Positions 8,298-17,948 are shown, counted from the first letter of the stretch. The stretch is DNA of 64,000 nt from Pseudomaricurvus sp965662505 (GCF_965662505.1 NZ_CBFIHX010000002.1:1-64000), one strand, 5' to 3'. Notes: generated by a model not told the origin, from the sequence alone. Numbers and translations are program-made.

Positions 8298-9203
8298 AAA
8301 CCACTGTTTTCTCAAGGTCCCTCAGCGGCTTCCCGAGTGACGGGGCTGGGGGCGATTGCCCTGATTCTAATCCTACTTAATGTTTACACCGACCTGCTCG
8401 ACCCCCTAAGGGCCAGGCTGGGCTCGGTCGTGGCACCCCTCTACTGGGTGGTGGATGCTCCCGGATCTGTTCTGGAATGGGGGCAGGAGACCTTTCTTAC
8501 TCGCGATCAGCTCCAGCAGGAAAACCAGGAATTAAAAGCCGAGTTACTGATTCACAAGCGCCGATTGCAGCGTATGGCTGCCTTGGCGGCTGAAAATGTG
8601 CGTCTTCGTCAACTGTTGAACTCCGCTGAAACGGTTAAGGATAGGGTTTTGGTGGCGGAGTTGATTGGCGTTTCTCCCGATCCGCTGACCCATCGGGTGA
8701 TCGTCAATAAAGGCCGAAGGGATGGAGTGTACTTGGGACAGCCGCTGCTGGATGCCAACGGTCTGATGGGGCAAGTGGTTGAAGTTAACGAATTCTCCTC
8801 GCAGATCCTGTTGATTACCGATGCCATTCACGCATTGCCCGTACAGATTAACCGCAATGGTGTACGCGCTGTGGCAGAGGGGACCGGTGACCTGTATCGC
8901 CTCAAGTTGCGCCATCTGGCCAATACGGTGGACGTCCGCGAAGGGGATTTGCTGGTCAGCTCCGGGTTGGGGCAACGCTTCCCGGTGGGCTACCCGGTGG
9001 CGACGATCACCTCGGTGATTCACGATCCTGGCGAGCCCTTCGCTCAGGTTGAAGCGCGTCCTGAGGCTCAGCTCAACCGCAGCCGTCATGTGTTGTTGGT
9101 ATTCAGTGGTGAGAGTCGGAGAGTGGAAGCCGATGCTCAGTCGCTCAATCCGACCACGGATAAGACCAAGGTGACGCCCTCCGAAGGTGATGAGGCTCCC
9201 TAA
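8295..9203 (+). CDS. mreC: Rod shape-determining protein MreC; probable non-canonical ATC start
   Basis: A bitopic periplasmic protein that links MreB to the elongation machinery. From the GTG at 8337 it would be 288 residues, but the frame is open back to a TGA at 8277-8279. The codons just upstream of the GTG encode IKPLFSQGPSAASR, which matches the conserved MreC N-terminus (E. coli begins MKPIFSRGPS). The Ile is ATC at 8295, exactly 8 bases after a perfect AGGAG (8282-8286); the GTG has no Shine-Dalgarno. I therefore place the start at ATC, giving 302 residues. Then follow a membrane segment, a coiled coil (about 60-100) and the double beta-barrel domain. mreD begins directly after the stop codon. 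A sequencing error changing ATG to ATC is the main alternative. Confidence 0.93.
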   Translation: MKPLFSQGPSAASRVTGLGAIALILILLNVYTDLLDPLRARLGSVVAPLYWVVDAPGSVLEWGQETFLTRDQLQQENQELKAELLIHKRRLQRMAALAAENVRLRQLLNSAETVKDRVLVAELIGVSPDPLTHRVIVNKGRRDGVYLGQPLLDANGLMGQVVEVNEFSSQILLITDAIHALPVQINRNGVRAVAEGTGDLYRLKLRHLANTVDVREGDLLVSSGLGQRFPVGYPVATITSVIHDPGEPFAQVEARPEAQLNRSRHVLLVFSGESRRVEADAQSLNPTTDKTKVTPSEGDEAP

Positions 9204-9686
9204 ATGGTAAAAGGCCACAACCGTTTCATAATCTGGCTCTCTTTTCTGATCGCCCTGCTGTTGATGATTTTTCCTCTCGGTCGTGAAAGCGGCTGGTTGC
9301 GGCCTGAATTTGTCCCCATGCTGGTGATCTACTGGGTATTGGTGATGCCACAGCAGAGCAGTTTGTTGTTTATCTGGCTGCTGGGCTGCTGTCAGGACTT
9401 GCTGGAGGGCGTGATGTTAGGGCAACACGCCATGGCGCTGATGGTTGTTGCCTATGTCTGCCTGTTGTCTTATCAGCGTATGCGCAATTACACTTTGTGG
9501 CATCAGACGTTCTTTGTTTTTGTGCTGGTGGGGCTGTATCAATTGGTCGACAATTGGGTTCACAGCTTACAGGGGCACGCAGCTCATAACCTGGTGTTTT
9601 TGATGCCGGCGCTCACCAGTGCCCTGCTGTGGCCACTGCTTTGGTTATATCTGGAGCACATCAGAATACGTTACAGAGTCAGCTGA
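9204..9686 (+). CDS. mreD: Rod shape-determining protein MreD
   Basis: 160 residues and almost entirely hydrophobic, with about five or six membrane segments. Its ATG follows the mreC stop without a spacer, so translation is probably coupled. MreD is the integral-membrane partner of MreC in the elongasome; the sequence is poorly conserved in this family, and the call rests on size, topology and the position after mreC (mreBCD-maf-rng order). Confidence 0.93.
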   Translation: MVKGHNRFIIWLSFLIALLLMIFPLGRESGWLRPEFVPMLVIYWVLVMPQQSSLLFIWLLGCCQDLLEGVMLGQHAMALMVVAYVCLLSYQRMRNYTLWHQTFFVFVLVGLYQLVDNWVHSLQGHAAHNLVFLMPALTSALLWPLLWLYLEHIRIRYRVS

Positions 9687-9776
9687 GCGTTTGTGGTGTT
9701 CGTTTTGGCCATAGATATCCACAGATATTAACGACTGCCGACTTGCCCCTAGAGAACAGGATGTAATACTGAATAC

Positions 9777-10373
9777 ATGGTTGATCTGTACCTCGCCTCC
9801 CAGTCACCCCGCAGACGTGAATTACTCTCGCAAATCGGTGTCCAATACCAGGTCCTTTCCGTGAATGTGCCCGAGCAACAGGCATCTCACGAATCACCTG
9901 AAGGCTACGTTCAACGTTTAGCGCATGAAAAATCACTTGCCGGATGGCAGTATTTAACAGGCTTGCCAGAGACTGACTCGCTGCCGGTGCGGCCAGTCAT
10001 TGGTGCAGACACCTTGATTGAGCTGGATGGCCAGGTCTTGGAAAAGCCCGAGGATGAAGCTGACGCGCTGGCGATGATGGCCGCGTTGTCGGGTCGGGCG
10101 CATCGGGTGCTGTCAGCGGTGGCGCTGACAAGCGAGCAGGGCACGATAGGAAGACTATCCTCTACAGAGGTTGTGTTTCATTCGGTCAGTCCTGACGAAG
10201 CCCTGCGCTATTGGCGCACGGGAGAGCCGACAGGCAAGGCGGGGGGCTATGCGATACAAGGGCTGGGTGCAGTTTTTGTAAAAAGCCTGTCCGGTAGCTA
10301 CAGCGGCGTAGTGGGCCTGCCTCTTAGCGAAACCAGAGAATTATTAGAAGAATACGGTGTGGCTGTTTTGTAG
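9777..10373 (+). CDS. yhdE: Maf-family nucleoside triphosphate pyrophosphatase (YhdE type)
   Basis: 198 residues, typical Maf length. The N-terminal SQSPRRRELL motif and the GADTLIELDG motif bind the nucleotide triphosphate and metal. Maf/YhdE enzymes hydrolyse dTTP, UTP and modified pyrimidine nucleotides to the monophosphate, and are linked to septum control when overexpressed. The mreBCD-yhdE-rng order is the same as in E. coli, which favours YhdE over the paralogue YceF. It overlaps nothing; rng starts 25 bases after its stop. Confidence 0.93.
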   Translation: MVDLYLASQSPRRRELLSQIGVQYQVLSVNVPEQQASHESPEGYVQRLAHEKSLAGWQYLTGLPETDSLPVRPVIGADTLIELDGQVLEKPEDEADALAMMAALSGRAHRVLSAVALTSEQGTIGRLSSTEVVFHSVSPDEALRYWRTGEPTGKAGGYAIQGLGAVFVKSLSGSYSGVVGLPLSETRELLEEYGVAVL

Positions 10374-10398
10374 CGCGCGATGTAAAAGGAATGGATTG

Positions 10399-11892
10399 AT
10401 GAGTGAAGAGCTATTGGTGAATGCCTCGCCTACCGAGACGCGAACAGCGCTGGTGGAAAATGGCATGTTGCAGGAAGTTTACATCGAACGAACTCAGCGC
10501 AAAGGCTACGTTGGCAACATTTTTAAGGGCAAGGTCGTTCGGGTTCTGCCGGGGATGCAAGCGGCGTTTGTGGATATCGGCCTGGAGCGTGCCGGTTTTA
10601 TCCACGCGGCGGATATCGCCCCGCTGGGCGCCGACGGGATGGAAGATCGCAACGCTGAAGTGGACGATATCCGCAACATCGTGCGCGAAGGCCAGTCTCT
10701 GGTGGTTCAGATCCTGAAGGATCCGATTGGCACCAAAGGGGCGCGTCTGACGACGCATCTGTCTGTTTCGGGTCGCTATTTGGTGTATATGCCGCAAACT
10801 CGCCACATTGGAATCTCCACCCGAATTGAGGATGAGTCCGAGCGCGCTCGCTTAAAGTCTCTGGTCGAAGACACCATGGCAGAATGGGCAGAGCAGCCCC
10901 TGGGTGCCGCCGCCGATGGCGGTTTTATCATTCGCACGGTGGCAGAAGGCGTTCAGGGGGATGAGCTGTGTGCGGATATTCCTTTTCTGTACCGTCTTTG
11001 GCAAGAGCTGGAAGAGAAGATCAAAACAGTCCCGGTAAAATCTGCCATTCACGAAGACCTGCCGTTATTTATGCGCACTCTGCGAGATCTGGTGAAGCCG
11101 AGGATTGAAAAGGTGCGTGTCGATTCGCGGGAAGTGCACGCCCAAATGGTCGGCTTTGCCGAGAAATACGCTCCCGAGATTGCCCGTCGCATTGAACACT
11201 ATCCGGGTGAACGCCCTCTGTTTGAGCTCTACGGCGTTGAGGATGAGATTCAGAAGGCGCTGGAAACCAAGGTTCAGCTGAAATCCGGTGGCTATCTGAT
11301 TATTGAGCAGACAGAAGCCATGACCACAGTGGATGTGAACACGGGCGCGTTTGTGGGGCATCGTAATCTGGAAGAGACGATCTTCAAAACCAATCTGGAA
11401 GCGGCTACGGCCATTGCCCGTCAGCTGCGGCTGCGCAATCTGGGTGGCATTATCATTCTCGATTTTATCGACATGAAAGATACCGAACACCAGAGACAGG
11501 TATTGCGCACGCTGGAAAAAATGAGCGAACGGGATCATGCCAAAACTTCGATTACCGGCGTGTCGGAATTGGGGCTGGTGGAAATGACCCGCAAGCGCAC
11601 CCGGGAATCGCTGGGGCAGATTATGTGTGAGCCCTGTACGACCTGTCAGGGGCGGGGCACCTTAAAATCTGCCGAAACCGTTTGTTATGAAATCTTTCGT
11701 GAAATTCTGCGTGAAGCCCGTGCCTACAACAACGAAAAATTTCTGGTGTTGGCTTCCCAAATGGTGATCGAGAGGCTGCTTGACGAAGAATCTTCCAACG
11801 TGGCTGACCTGGAAGAATTTATCAGCTGTACCATCCAGTTTCAGGTCGAAAGCATCTACAGCCAAGAGCAGTACGACATTATTTTGGTGTAA
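10399..11892 (+). CDS. rng: Ribonuclease G
   Basis: 497 residues from the ATG at 10399, which has AAAAGGA eight bases upstream; a longer frame from 10357 would overlap yhdE and lacks a ribosome site. Order: S1 RNA-binding domain (about 35-130, with the GNIFKGKVVRVLPGMQAAFVDIG signature), RNase-H-like and DNase-I-like catalytic part with the metal-binding aspartates (TTVDVNTGAFVG and IIILDFIDMK), then the zinc-link cysteines (CEPCTTCQGRG). It lacks the long C-terminal scaffold of RNase E, so it is RNase G. It matures 16S rRNA 5' ends and cleaves some mRNAs. Confidence 0.96.
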   Translation: MSEELLVNASPTETRTALVENGMLQEVYIERTQRKGYVGNIFKGKVVRVLPGMQAAFVDIGLERAGFIHAADIAPLGADGMEDRNAEVDDIRNIVREGQSLVVQILKDPIGTKGARLTTHLSVSGRYLVYMPQTRHIGISTRIEDESERARLKSLVEDTMAEWAEQPLGAAADGGFIIRTVAEGVQGDELCADIPFLYRLWQELEEKIKTVPVKSAIHEDLPLFMRTLRDLVKPRIEKVRVDSREVHAQMVGFAEKYAPEIARRIEHYPGERPLFELYGVEDEIQKALETKVQLKSGGYLIIEQTEAMTTVDVNTGAFVGHRNLEETIFKTNLEAATAIARQLRLRNLGGIIILDFIDMKDTEHQRQVLRTLEKMSERDHAKTSITGVSELGLVEMTRKRTRESLGQIMCEPCTTCQGRGTLKSAETVCYEIFREILREARAYNNEKFLVLASQMVIERLLDEESSNVADLEEFISCTIQFQVESIYSQEQYDIILV

Positions 11893-11895
11893 TCC

Positions 11896-14800
11896 ATGAG
11901 CAAAAAGCACTCTCGCAGGATCGCGGGAAAGCTGATCGGATTTGTCGCGGTTTTGCTGATCGTGACGGCTGTGGTGGTTCAGCTGGGGCGAATGTTCGCT
12001 CCGCTGGTCTCTGAAAATCGCACGCGCCTCGAAAACTACCTGACAGAGCAGTTGGGTGCTCGTGTTCAGATTGGCAACATTCAGGCCCGTTGGGACAGCC
12101 TGCGCCCGGAACTGTCTGTAGATCAGGTTTTGGTCACTACCGCAGACGGCGAGCAAGTGCTTACGGTGAAACACGCCTCTGCCCAGTTGGGTCTGTTGCT
12201 CTCCTTGCGGGATTGGGATCTGCGTTTCTGGGAGGTTGAACTTGCGGAAGTGCAGGTGGTGTTTGACCAAACACCAGCAGGACACTGGCAGCTGTCAGGG
12301 GTTAATACACCCAAGAGCCGCTCTTCCTCACTGGATCCGGTCGATGCGATGCTGATCGGACGGCATATCCTGTTTGACGATATTCACACGACGTTTAATT
12401 TTCACAGCGGCCGCCAGCAAGAGGTTGGGTTTACTCAGCTGCGGCTGGAAAATGACCGTCACTTCCACCGTTTGACCGCCGATGTGGATTTACCGAATCA
12501 GCCCGATACGGTACAACTGGTGTATGAAGGCCTCGGTGATCCACGAGACGCCAGTGAGTTCCACGGCGATGGTTACCTCAAACTGGACAATTACCCTCTC
12601 CCCAGCGCGGTGGCGTTTGTCTCTGAAGACGCTGCAGCTCGGGCGGGCATCCAGGATGGTTTGGTATCATCGGAAATATGGCTGAAAACCCGGCCGGAGC
12701 AGCCGGTCACTCTGCAGGGCAGCGTCAATTTTCATCGCACTACTGAAGTCAATCCCGCCATTCCTGTGCGTATCGGTGGAGAAATCACTGGGCAGTATTC
12801 GTCTCCAAAAGACTGGAAGCTGAACCTTCAGGGCTTACAAGCCTTTTGGCGAGATCAACAAAGCCAATCCCTCAGCGCGAGTCTGGCAAGTCACCCTGAT
12901 CCGGAGCGTTGGGAGGTGCAGATCCCACAGTTGGAATTGGCCGAACTGTCCCGGGAATTGGATCGGTTCAGTCGCTTTCCAGAGCACGATATCCCGGAAG
13001 CGGTAATCAGGCTGGTGGGTGAGTTCGGTGCTACGGGTACGGTCAGCAATATTCACGTTGCTATTCCCAAAACGTCACCGATGGATTTTGTGTTGAGGGC
13101 AAATTTACAGCAGGTCTCGGTCAATGACTGGAAGGGCGCACCGGAAATTCGGCAGCTGGACGGCTATCTGGAGGCGTCATCCCTAAGCGGTTTTGTGGAA
13201 ATTGACAGTCAGGAAGGGCTATTAATGCACTTTCCTCAGGTGTATCACAACGCCTTTGAATTTGAGCGGGCACAGGGCGTGGTGGGTTGGACGGTACGAC
13301 CTGAAGACAATCAGGCGCAGGTCTACAGCAATGTTCTGAACATGCAGGGGCAGCTGGGTGAAGCCAGCGGGTATTTTTATCTGGACGCCCCGCTGGAGCG
13401 CAACTCACGTCCTACAGAACTCATGTTGCAGATCGGTTTGCAGAATGGTCACGCAATCGACCATAAGAAACTGGTGCCGAAGGTGGTTCCGGATTCGCTG
13501 CTGGCCTGGCTGGACAGTTCTATTGTGCAAGGTGCAGTACCCTCGGGTGGCTTCCTGATGGAAGGCTATTTTGGTGGAGGAGCCTCCGACACCCGCTCCG
13601 TACAGGTCGCTTTGAATGTCGCAGACGGTGAGTTGAGCTTTGATCCCCGCTGGCCAGTGCTGCAAACGTTTTCCGGTTTTTTGGAAATCGACGATACTCG
13701 CGTGCAGGGCTGGGTGGATGAAGGGCAGTTCCTGAGTTCTGCGCTTCAGCCTACCTATCTGGAGGTGGGAGCCAACCCCCAAGGTGAAGGCTCGCTGTTG
13801 CAAATTAACGGTGCGTTGTCGGGCGATGCCAGCGCCGGCTTGCAGGTACTGACGCAAACCCCTATCCGTGATGCTCTGGGTGGTGCTCTGGACGAATGGT
13901 CGCTAAAAGGTGACATGAAGGCTGAAGTGCAGTTGCGCATCCCCCTAAAGGCGGGCGAGACCGGCAGTCGCCAGCAAGTGGATGTATCTCTGCGGAATGC
14001 CGATTTGATGATGCAAAGTCTCGGACTGGATTTTGACCGGCTGGGCGGTGACCTGATGTATTCGGATACGCGCGGGCTGTATGCAGAAACCCTGTCTGCC
14101 CGACTCTGGGATCAGTCTCTGGCTCTGCGCATTGCTTCTACGCCTGCGTCTCCATCTACACCTATGAATACGGATATTCACTTTAAAGGCCCGCTGGACT
14201 TTGCTCGCCTGGCGTCCTGGTCCCGAAGACCGGAGCTTATGTTTATTGAAGGTGTAGTGCCTGTCAGTGGTGAGGTTTCTGTAGCATCGGGTGAAATTCC
14301 GGTGCGGATTCAGGCGAGTTCAGACTTGTCCGGGGCAAGCATTGATCTGCCGGCCCCTTACGGCAAAGCCGTCTCGGAAAAACGTTCTCTCAAGCTAGAC
14401 ATTCCTGTTGCCCGCAATCACACCAGCTATAGGGTCAACTACGATAATCTGGTCTCGGTGAATATTCAGACGGCCAAAGATCAGCCTGTGGAGGGCCTCA
14501 TCGCTTTGGGGCAGCCCAGTCAATTACATGTCAATGATGGTCTCTGGCTGGATGGGGCGATCGATCGTCTGGATGCGGAGCAGTGGTGGCCTGTGGTTCA
14601 GCGTTATCAGACTTTTGCAGAGCAGTTTTCCTCTGGCGTTGGGGCTGGGGAATTGTCGGCGGGAGAGGCGTCGACGGTACAGGTATCGACGGTTCAGACT
14701 GTAGCCAGTTCTAATTTAAACCTTCAGTTATTTATTGAGGAATTCAGTTGGGGTGAGGTCGAGCTGAAAGCCGTTCAGGTCGGGGGAGGGCAACGCAAGC

Positions 14801-15978
14801 AGGGTTGGCGCATCCGGCTGGATGATGATCGGGTCAAAGGTGCTTTTTTCCTGGCAGATGATGGCAGGCCGCTGAATGTCGAGCTGGATTATATCCGTTG
14901 GCCAGCGCTTGAATCAGGCAGTGCAGAGGGTGCGGATCCAGCCGCTGAAGAAAACGGCTTCAGTCAGAAGTTGAGTTCGGTACAGCCTCAGGATATTCCC
15001 GCTGTGGATTTCTCAGTAGGGGAGCTCTCTCTGGGCGATAAACACTATGGTCGCTGGAGTTTTCAGGCGCGACCCGATCAGTCAGGCCTGGTGATCTCTA
15101 ATTTGCTGGGCAGTGTCAATGGTGTTCATGTGTCGGCCAGAGAGCCAAAGTCTGATAGCACTAATCAAAAAGAACAGACAAACCAAAACAGCAACACTGC
15201 GCAAGAGCAAGGTGCTTCTCTTATTTGGAGAAAAGGTCGAGGCAAAGAGCGCACGCGATTTTATGGCAAGTTGTCGGGTGGTAATCTGGCGAATATCTCG
15301 GACGCCTGGGAGCTTCCCAGAATGATGGACAGCAAGTCCGTGGAGCTGGATGTTAACTTGTTGTGGCCTGGCAATCCGGCTGAGGTTTCCGTGGCGGATC
15401 TGCAGGGCAAAATGAAGGTGAGTGTACAGGATGGCCGTTTTTATCGTTCAACCGGCCAGGCCAGTAACGCCTTGTTACGATTGGTGGGGTTGTTTAATTT
15501 CGACAGCTGGATTCGCCGTTTGCAGTTGGACTTTTCGGATGTATTTAAAGGCGGAACCCCCTTTGAGAGTGTGGCTGGCGAGATCCAGTTTGAGAAAGGT
15601 ATCGTGTACCTGACTCAGCCTATGGAGGTGAGAAATACGTCGTCCGTGTTGAAAATGGGAGGTAAGATCAACTTGCCTGAAGAAACCCTGGATACCTCCT
15701 TGGTGGCGACGCTTCCCGTGGGAGGTAATGCCACCCTGATCGCGGCGTTTGCAGGCGGCCTGCCTGCCGCCGCCGGGGTGTATGCAATCAGTAAAATTTT
15801 CAAGAAGCAGATGGAGCGGGTCGCCAGCGTCAGTTATAGCATCAAAGGGTCGTGGAGTGATCCGGCCATTGAGTTTGATAAGCTGTTTGACAACAAGGCG
15901 GCTCAACAAGCCGCCGATGACAGTCGTGAAGCCGCCAGTGAAGGCAAAAAAAGAAGACGTAAAGCGAACGAACGGTGA
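11896..15978 (+). CDS. yhdP: YhdP-family AsmA-like envelope lipid-transport protein
   Basis: 1360 residues starting 3 bases after rng. One N-terminal membrane anchor (about residues 10-32) is followed by a very long beta-rich periplasmic region. The C-terminal conserved domain (about 1120-1330) includes a hydrophobic Gly/Ala stretch around 1275-1300, and the tail is Lys/Arg-rich. YhdP, TamB and YdbH form bridge-like proteins thought to carry phospholipids between the inner and outer membranes. An Asn/Gln/Thr-rich low-complexity insert lies near residues 1080-1105. In enterobacteria tldD follows; here the next gene is darP on the opposite strand, and tldD is not in the window. Confidence 0.93.
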   Translation: MSKKHSRRIAGKLIGFVAVLLIVTAVVVQLGRMFAPLVSENRTRLENYLTEQLGARVQIGNIQARWDSLRPELSVDQVLVTTADGEQVLTVKHASAQLGLLLSLRDWDLRFWEVELAEVQVVFDQTPAGHWQLSGVNTPKSRSSSLDPVDAMLIGRHILFDDIHTTFNFHSGRQQEVGFTQLRLENDRHFHRLTADVDLPNQPDTVQLVYEGLGDPRDASEFHGDGYLKLDNYPLPSAVAFVSEDAAARAGIQDGLVSSEIWLKTRPEQPVTLQGSVNFHRTTEVNPAIPVRIGGEITGQYSSPKDWKLNLQGLQAFWRDQQSQSLSASLASHPDPERWEVQIPQLELAELSRELDRFSRFPEHDIPEAVIRLVGEFGATGTVSNIHVAIPKTSPMDFVLRANLQQVSVNDWKGAPEIRQLDGYLEASSLSGFVEIDSQEGLLMHFPQVYHNAFEFERAQGVVGWTVRPEDNQAQVYSNVLNMQGQLGEASGYFYLDAPLERNSRPTELMLQIGLQNGHAIDHKKLVPKVVPDSLLAWLDSSIVQGAVPSGGFLMEGYFGGGASDTRSVQVALNVADGELSFDPRWPVLQTFSGFLEIDDTRVQGWVDEGQFLSSALQPTYLEVGANPQGEGSLLQINGALSGDASAGLQVLTQTPIRDALGGALDEWSLKGDMKAEVQLRIPLKAGETGSRQQVDVSLRNADLMMQSLGLDFDRLGGDLMYSDTRGLYAETLSARLWDQSLALRIASTPASPSTPMNTDIHFKGPLDFARLASWSRRPELMFIEGVVPVSGEVSVASGEIPVRIQASSDLSGASIDLPAPYGKAVSEKRSLKLDIPVARNHTSYRVNYDNLVSVNIQTAKDQPVEGLIALGQPSQLHVNDGLWLDGAIDRLDAEQWWPVVQRYQTFAEQFSSGVGAGELSAGEASTVQVSTVQTVASSNLNLQLFIEEFSWGEVELKAVQVGGGQRKQGWRIRLDDDRVKGAFFLADDGRPLNVELDYIRWPALESGSAEGADPAAEENGFSQKLSSVQPQDIPAVDFSVGELSLGDKHYGRWSFQARPDQSGLVISNLLGSVNGVHVSAREPKSDSTNQKEQTNQNSNTAQEQGASLIWRKGRGKERTRFYGKLSGGNLANISDAWELPRMMDSKSVELDVNLLWPGNPAEVSVADLQGKMKVSVQDGRFYRSTGQASNALLRLVGLFNFDSWIRRLQLDFSDVFKGGTPFESVAGEIQFEKGIVYLTQPMEVRNTSSVLKMGGKINLPEETLDTSLVATLPVGGNATLIAAFAGGLPAAAGVYAISKIFKKQMERVASVSYSIKGSWSDPAIEFDKLFDNKAAQQAADDSREAASEGKKRRRKANER

Positions 15979-16000
15979 GTGAGGTTCGGTCCGGCTGGGC

Positions 16001-16525
16001 TCAGGCTTCGATGATATCGCGAATGTAGCGGAACAATTTACGGGCTGAGGTTGGTGCTTTCTGTTGGCTCTGCTCTTTTTGGCTGTTGCGAATCAATTGA
16101 CGCAGGTATTGCACCTCGCAGTGTGGGTACTCTGCCACAAACGTTTGCAGTGCTTCATTGCCGTCTTCCAGTAAGCGATCTCGCCTATGTTCGGTTTGGT
16201 GCTGAATTTTGGTGTGTTCCTGACCAATTGAGATTACCCGCTCGTAGGCGGTTTTAATCTCTTCAATATTTTCGGCTTTGCGCATCAATTTGCCAATAAA
16301 TTGCAGCTGGCGTCTGCGCCCCTCGCGGTGCTTCATGCCCCGTGCCTGGTGTATGGCATCGGCCAGTTCGCCTTCAATGGGAATGCGGGCAATGAATTTA
16401 TCGCTGAGTTCAACAATCTTTGTTCCCAAATCCTGCAGAGCGGCCATTTCCTTCTTAATGTCAGTTTTTGAAGGAATGTACTCTTCTTCATCGTCGCGGT
16501 CGGGAAAATCGTCAAATTGAGACAT
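16001..16525 (-). CDS. darP: Ribosome biogenesis factor DarP (YjgA family)
   Basis: 174 residues, charged and helical. The acidic N-terminus (DDEEEYIPSKTDIKKEMAALQDLG) and the long arginine/glutamine-rich C-terminal helix are characteristic of the YjgA/DarP family, which helps late maturation of the 50S peptidyl-transferase centre. It converges with yhdP across 22 bases. In Pseudomonas-type genomes yjgA sits between tldD and pmbA; neither is here. Confidence 0.93.
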   Translation of the reverse strand: MSQFDDFPDRDDEEEYIPSKTDIKKEMAALQDLGTKIVELSDKFIARIPIEGELADAIHQARGMKHREGRRRQLQFIGKLMRKAENIEEIKTAYERVISIGQEHTKIQHQTEHRRDRLLEDGNEALQTFVAEYPHCEVQYLRQLIRNSQKEQSQQKAPTSARKLFRYIRDIIEA

Positions 16526-16545
16526 CGGGAATATCCGTTGAAAAA

Positions 16546-16596
16546 TGTGTTAGGTCTAAAAACGTGTTGAGTTTAAAAACGTATTAAGCGTAAAAA
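16546..16596. repeat. 17-bp tandem repeat across the mgtE stop codon
   Basis: Three consecutive 17-base units (16546-16562, 16563-16579, 16580-16596), each ending in TAAAAA on the plus strand and of the form YGTRTTRRGYSTAAAAA, with substitutions. The last unit contains the mgtE stop (16584-16586) and its final four codons. A partial fourth copy precedes. On the mgtE transcript this gives U5 blocks every 17 bases. Confidence 0.8.
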
Positions 16597-17948
16597 TAGG
16601 TGGCCAGACCAAGGAAGGCAAAGAAGCCCACGACGTCGGTCACGGTGGTCAGCGCCACGCTGCCAGCCAGCGCCGGGTCAATATTCATGCTGCGCAAGGT
16701 GATGGGCAGCAGTGCACCCGCGACCGAGGCGGTAATCAGGTTGATGACCATGGCTGCGGCGATGATCGCGGCGATGGTCATATCGTCAAACCACAAACCG
16801 GCTATCACAGCCATAAGCCCCGCCCAGAGCAGTCCGTTCAGCAAGCCGACGAAAAACTCTCGCGAGAGCAGCCAATTAATATTGTTGCGGCCAATTTTGC
16901 CCAGTGCCATCCCTCGGATCATAACGGTCAGAGTTTGGCTGCCAGCTACGCCGCCCATGCTGGCGACAATGGGCATCAGCACGGCCAGTGCCACCACCTT
17001 GTCGATGGTATCCTGAAAAATATTGATCACGGCCGAGGCAATAATCGCGGTGAGCAGGTTGATACCCAGCCAGATGGCGCGTCTTGGCGCGGTTCTGGAG
17101 ACGGGGGCAAAGGTATCTTCTTCTTCATCCAGACCGGCCATCCCCATAAAGGAGTGGTCAGCGCCTTCGCGGATCACGTCGACCACGTCATCAATGGTGA
17201 TTCGCCCGACGACAATGCCGTTGTCATCGATCACCGGCGCCGAAACCCAGTTGTGGCGTTCAAACAGACTGGCTACCTCGTTCTCGGGCATGTGCGCCGG
17301 AATGGGCTCAAAGTCGGTACGCATCAACTCCCGCACGGTACTGGTGGGCGATGAAGTCAACAGGCGCGACAGCGGCAGCAGGCCAACGTACTGCCCTTTA
17401 CTGTTCACTACGATCAGGCTGTCGGTGGAGTCCGGAAGTTCGTCGTGGCGGCGCAGATAGCGAAACACGACGTCCAGTGTCACCCTGGGGCGAACGGTCA
17501 CCGTATCGGTATCCATCAGGCCGCCGGCGGTGTCCTCGTCGTAGGAGAGCACCTGCTCTACCCGCTGGCGATCCTGAGCGTCCATCGCGGCGAGTACTTC
17601 CTGAATCACGCGGTCTGGCAGGCGTTGCAGAACATCGGCCAAATCGTCCGTGTCCATGCCTTCGGTGATGGCGACTACCTCTTCGGTGCCCATCCCGCGC
17701 AGGAATTGAGCCTGTACTTCTTCCGAGAGTTCCTGCAGAACTTCACCTTCCAGATCGCTATCGACCAGGCGCCAAAGCACGCGGCGGGATGGGGGCGGGG
17801 AAGATTCCAGCAGGTGAGCTATTTCGACCGGTTGCAGGCCGTTGAGCATGCGCCGTACCTGTTGAAAGGTACCGCTTTCCAATGCCTCATTGATTTCACC
17901 GAGTTGTGCCTGAGTTAATGCGAGCAATTCATCGGTGTTTTGAGACAT
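16584..17948 (-). CDS. mgtE: Magnesium transporter MgtE
   Basis: 454 residues, the family's normal length. The N-terminal helical superhelix domain (about 1-130), a CBS pair (about 135-260, including DDNGIVVGRITIDDVVDVI) and a five-helix C-terminal membrane domain (about 285-454) are all present. The VMPIVASMGGVAGSQTLTV stretch lines the pore. MgtE is a Mg2+-gated channel that closes when the CBS/N domains bind Mg2+. It lies between npr and darP on the same strand; the 129-base gap to npr suggests its own promoter. Confidence 0.96.
   Translation of the reverse strand: MSQNTDELLALTQAQLGEINEALESGTFQQVRRMLNGLQPVEIAHLLESSPPPSRRVLWRLVDSDLEGEVLQELSEEVQAQFLRGMGTEEVVAITEGMDTDDLADVLQRLPDRVIQEVLAAMDAQDRQRVEQVLSYDEDTAGGLMDTDTVTVRPRVTLDVVFRYLRRHDELPDSTDSLIVVNSKGQYVGLLPLSRLLTSSPTSTVRELMRTDFEPIPAHMPENEVASLFERHNWVSAPVIDDNGIVVGRITIDDVVDVIREGADHSFMGMAGLDEEEDTFAPVSRTAPRRAIWLGINLLTAIIASAVINIFQDTIDKVVALAVLMPIVASMGGVAGSQTLTVMIRGMALGKIGRNNINWLLSREFFVGLLNGLLWAGLMAVIAGLWFDDMTIAAIIAAAMVINLITASVAGALLPITLRSMNIDPALAGSVALTTVTDVVGFFAFLGLATYFYA

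Noticed and set aside
8337..8339. GTG as the mreC start
   Set aside because: No Shine-Dalgarno and it would delete the conserved N-terminal block; kept only as an alternative.
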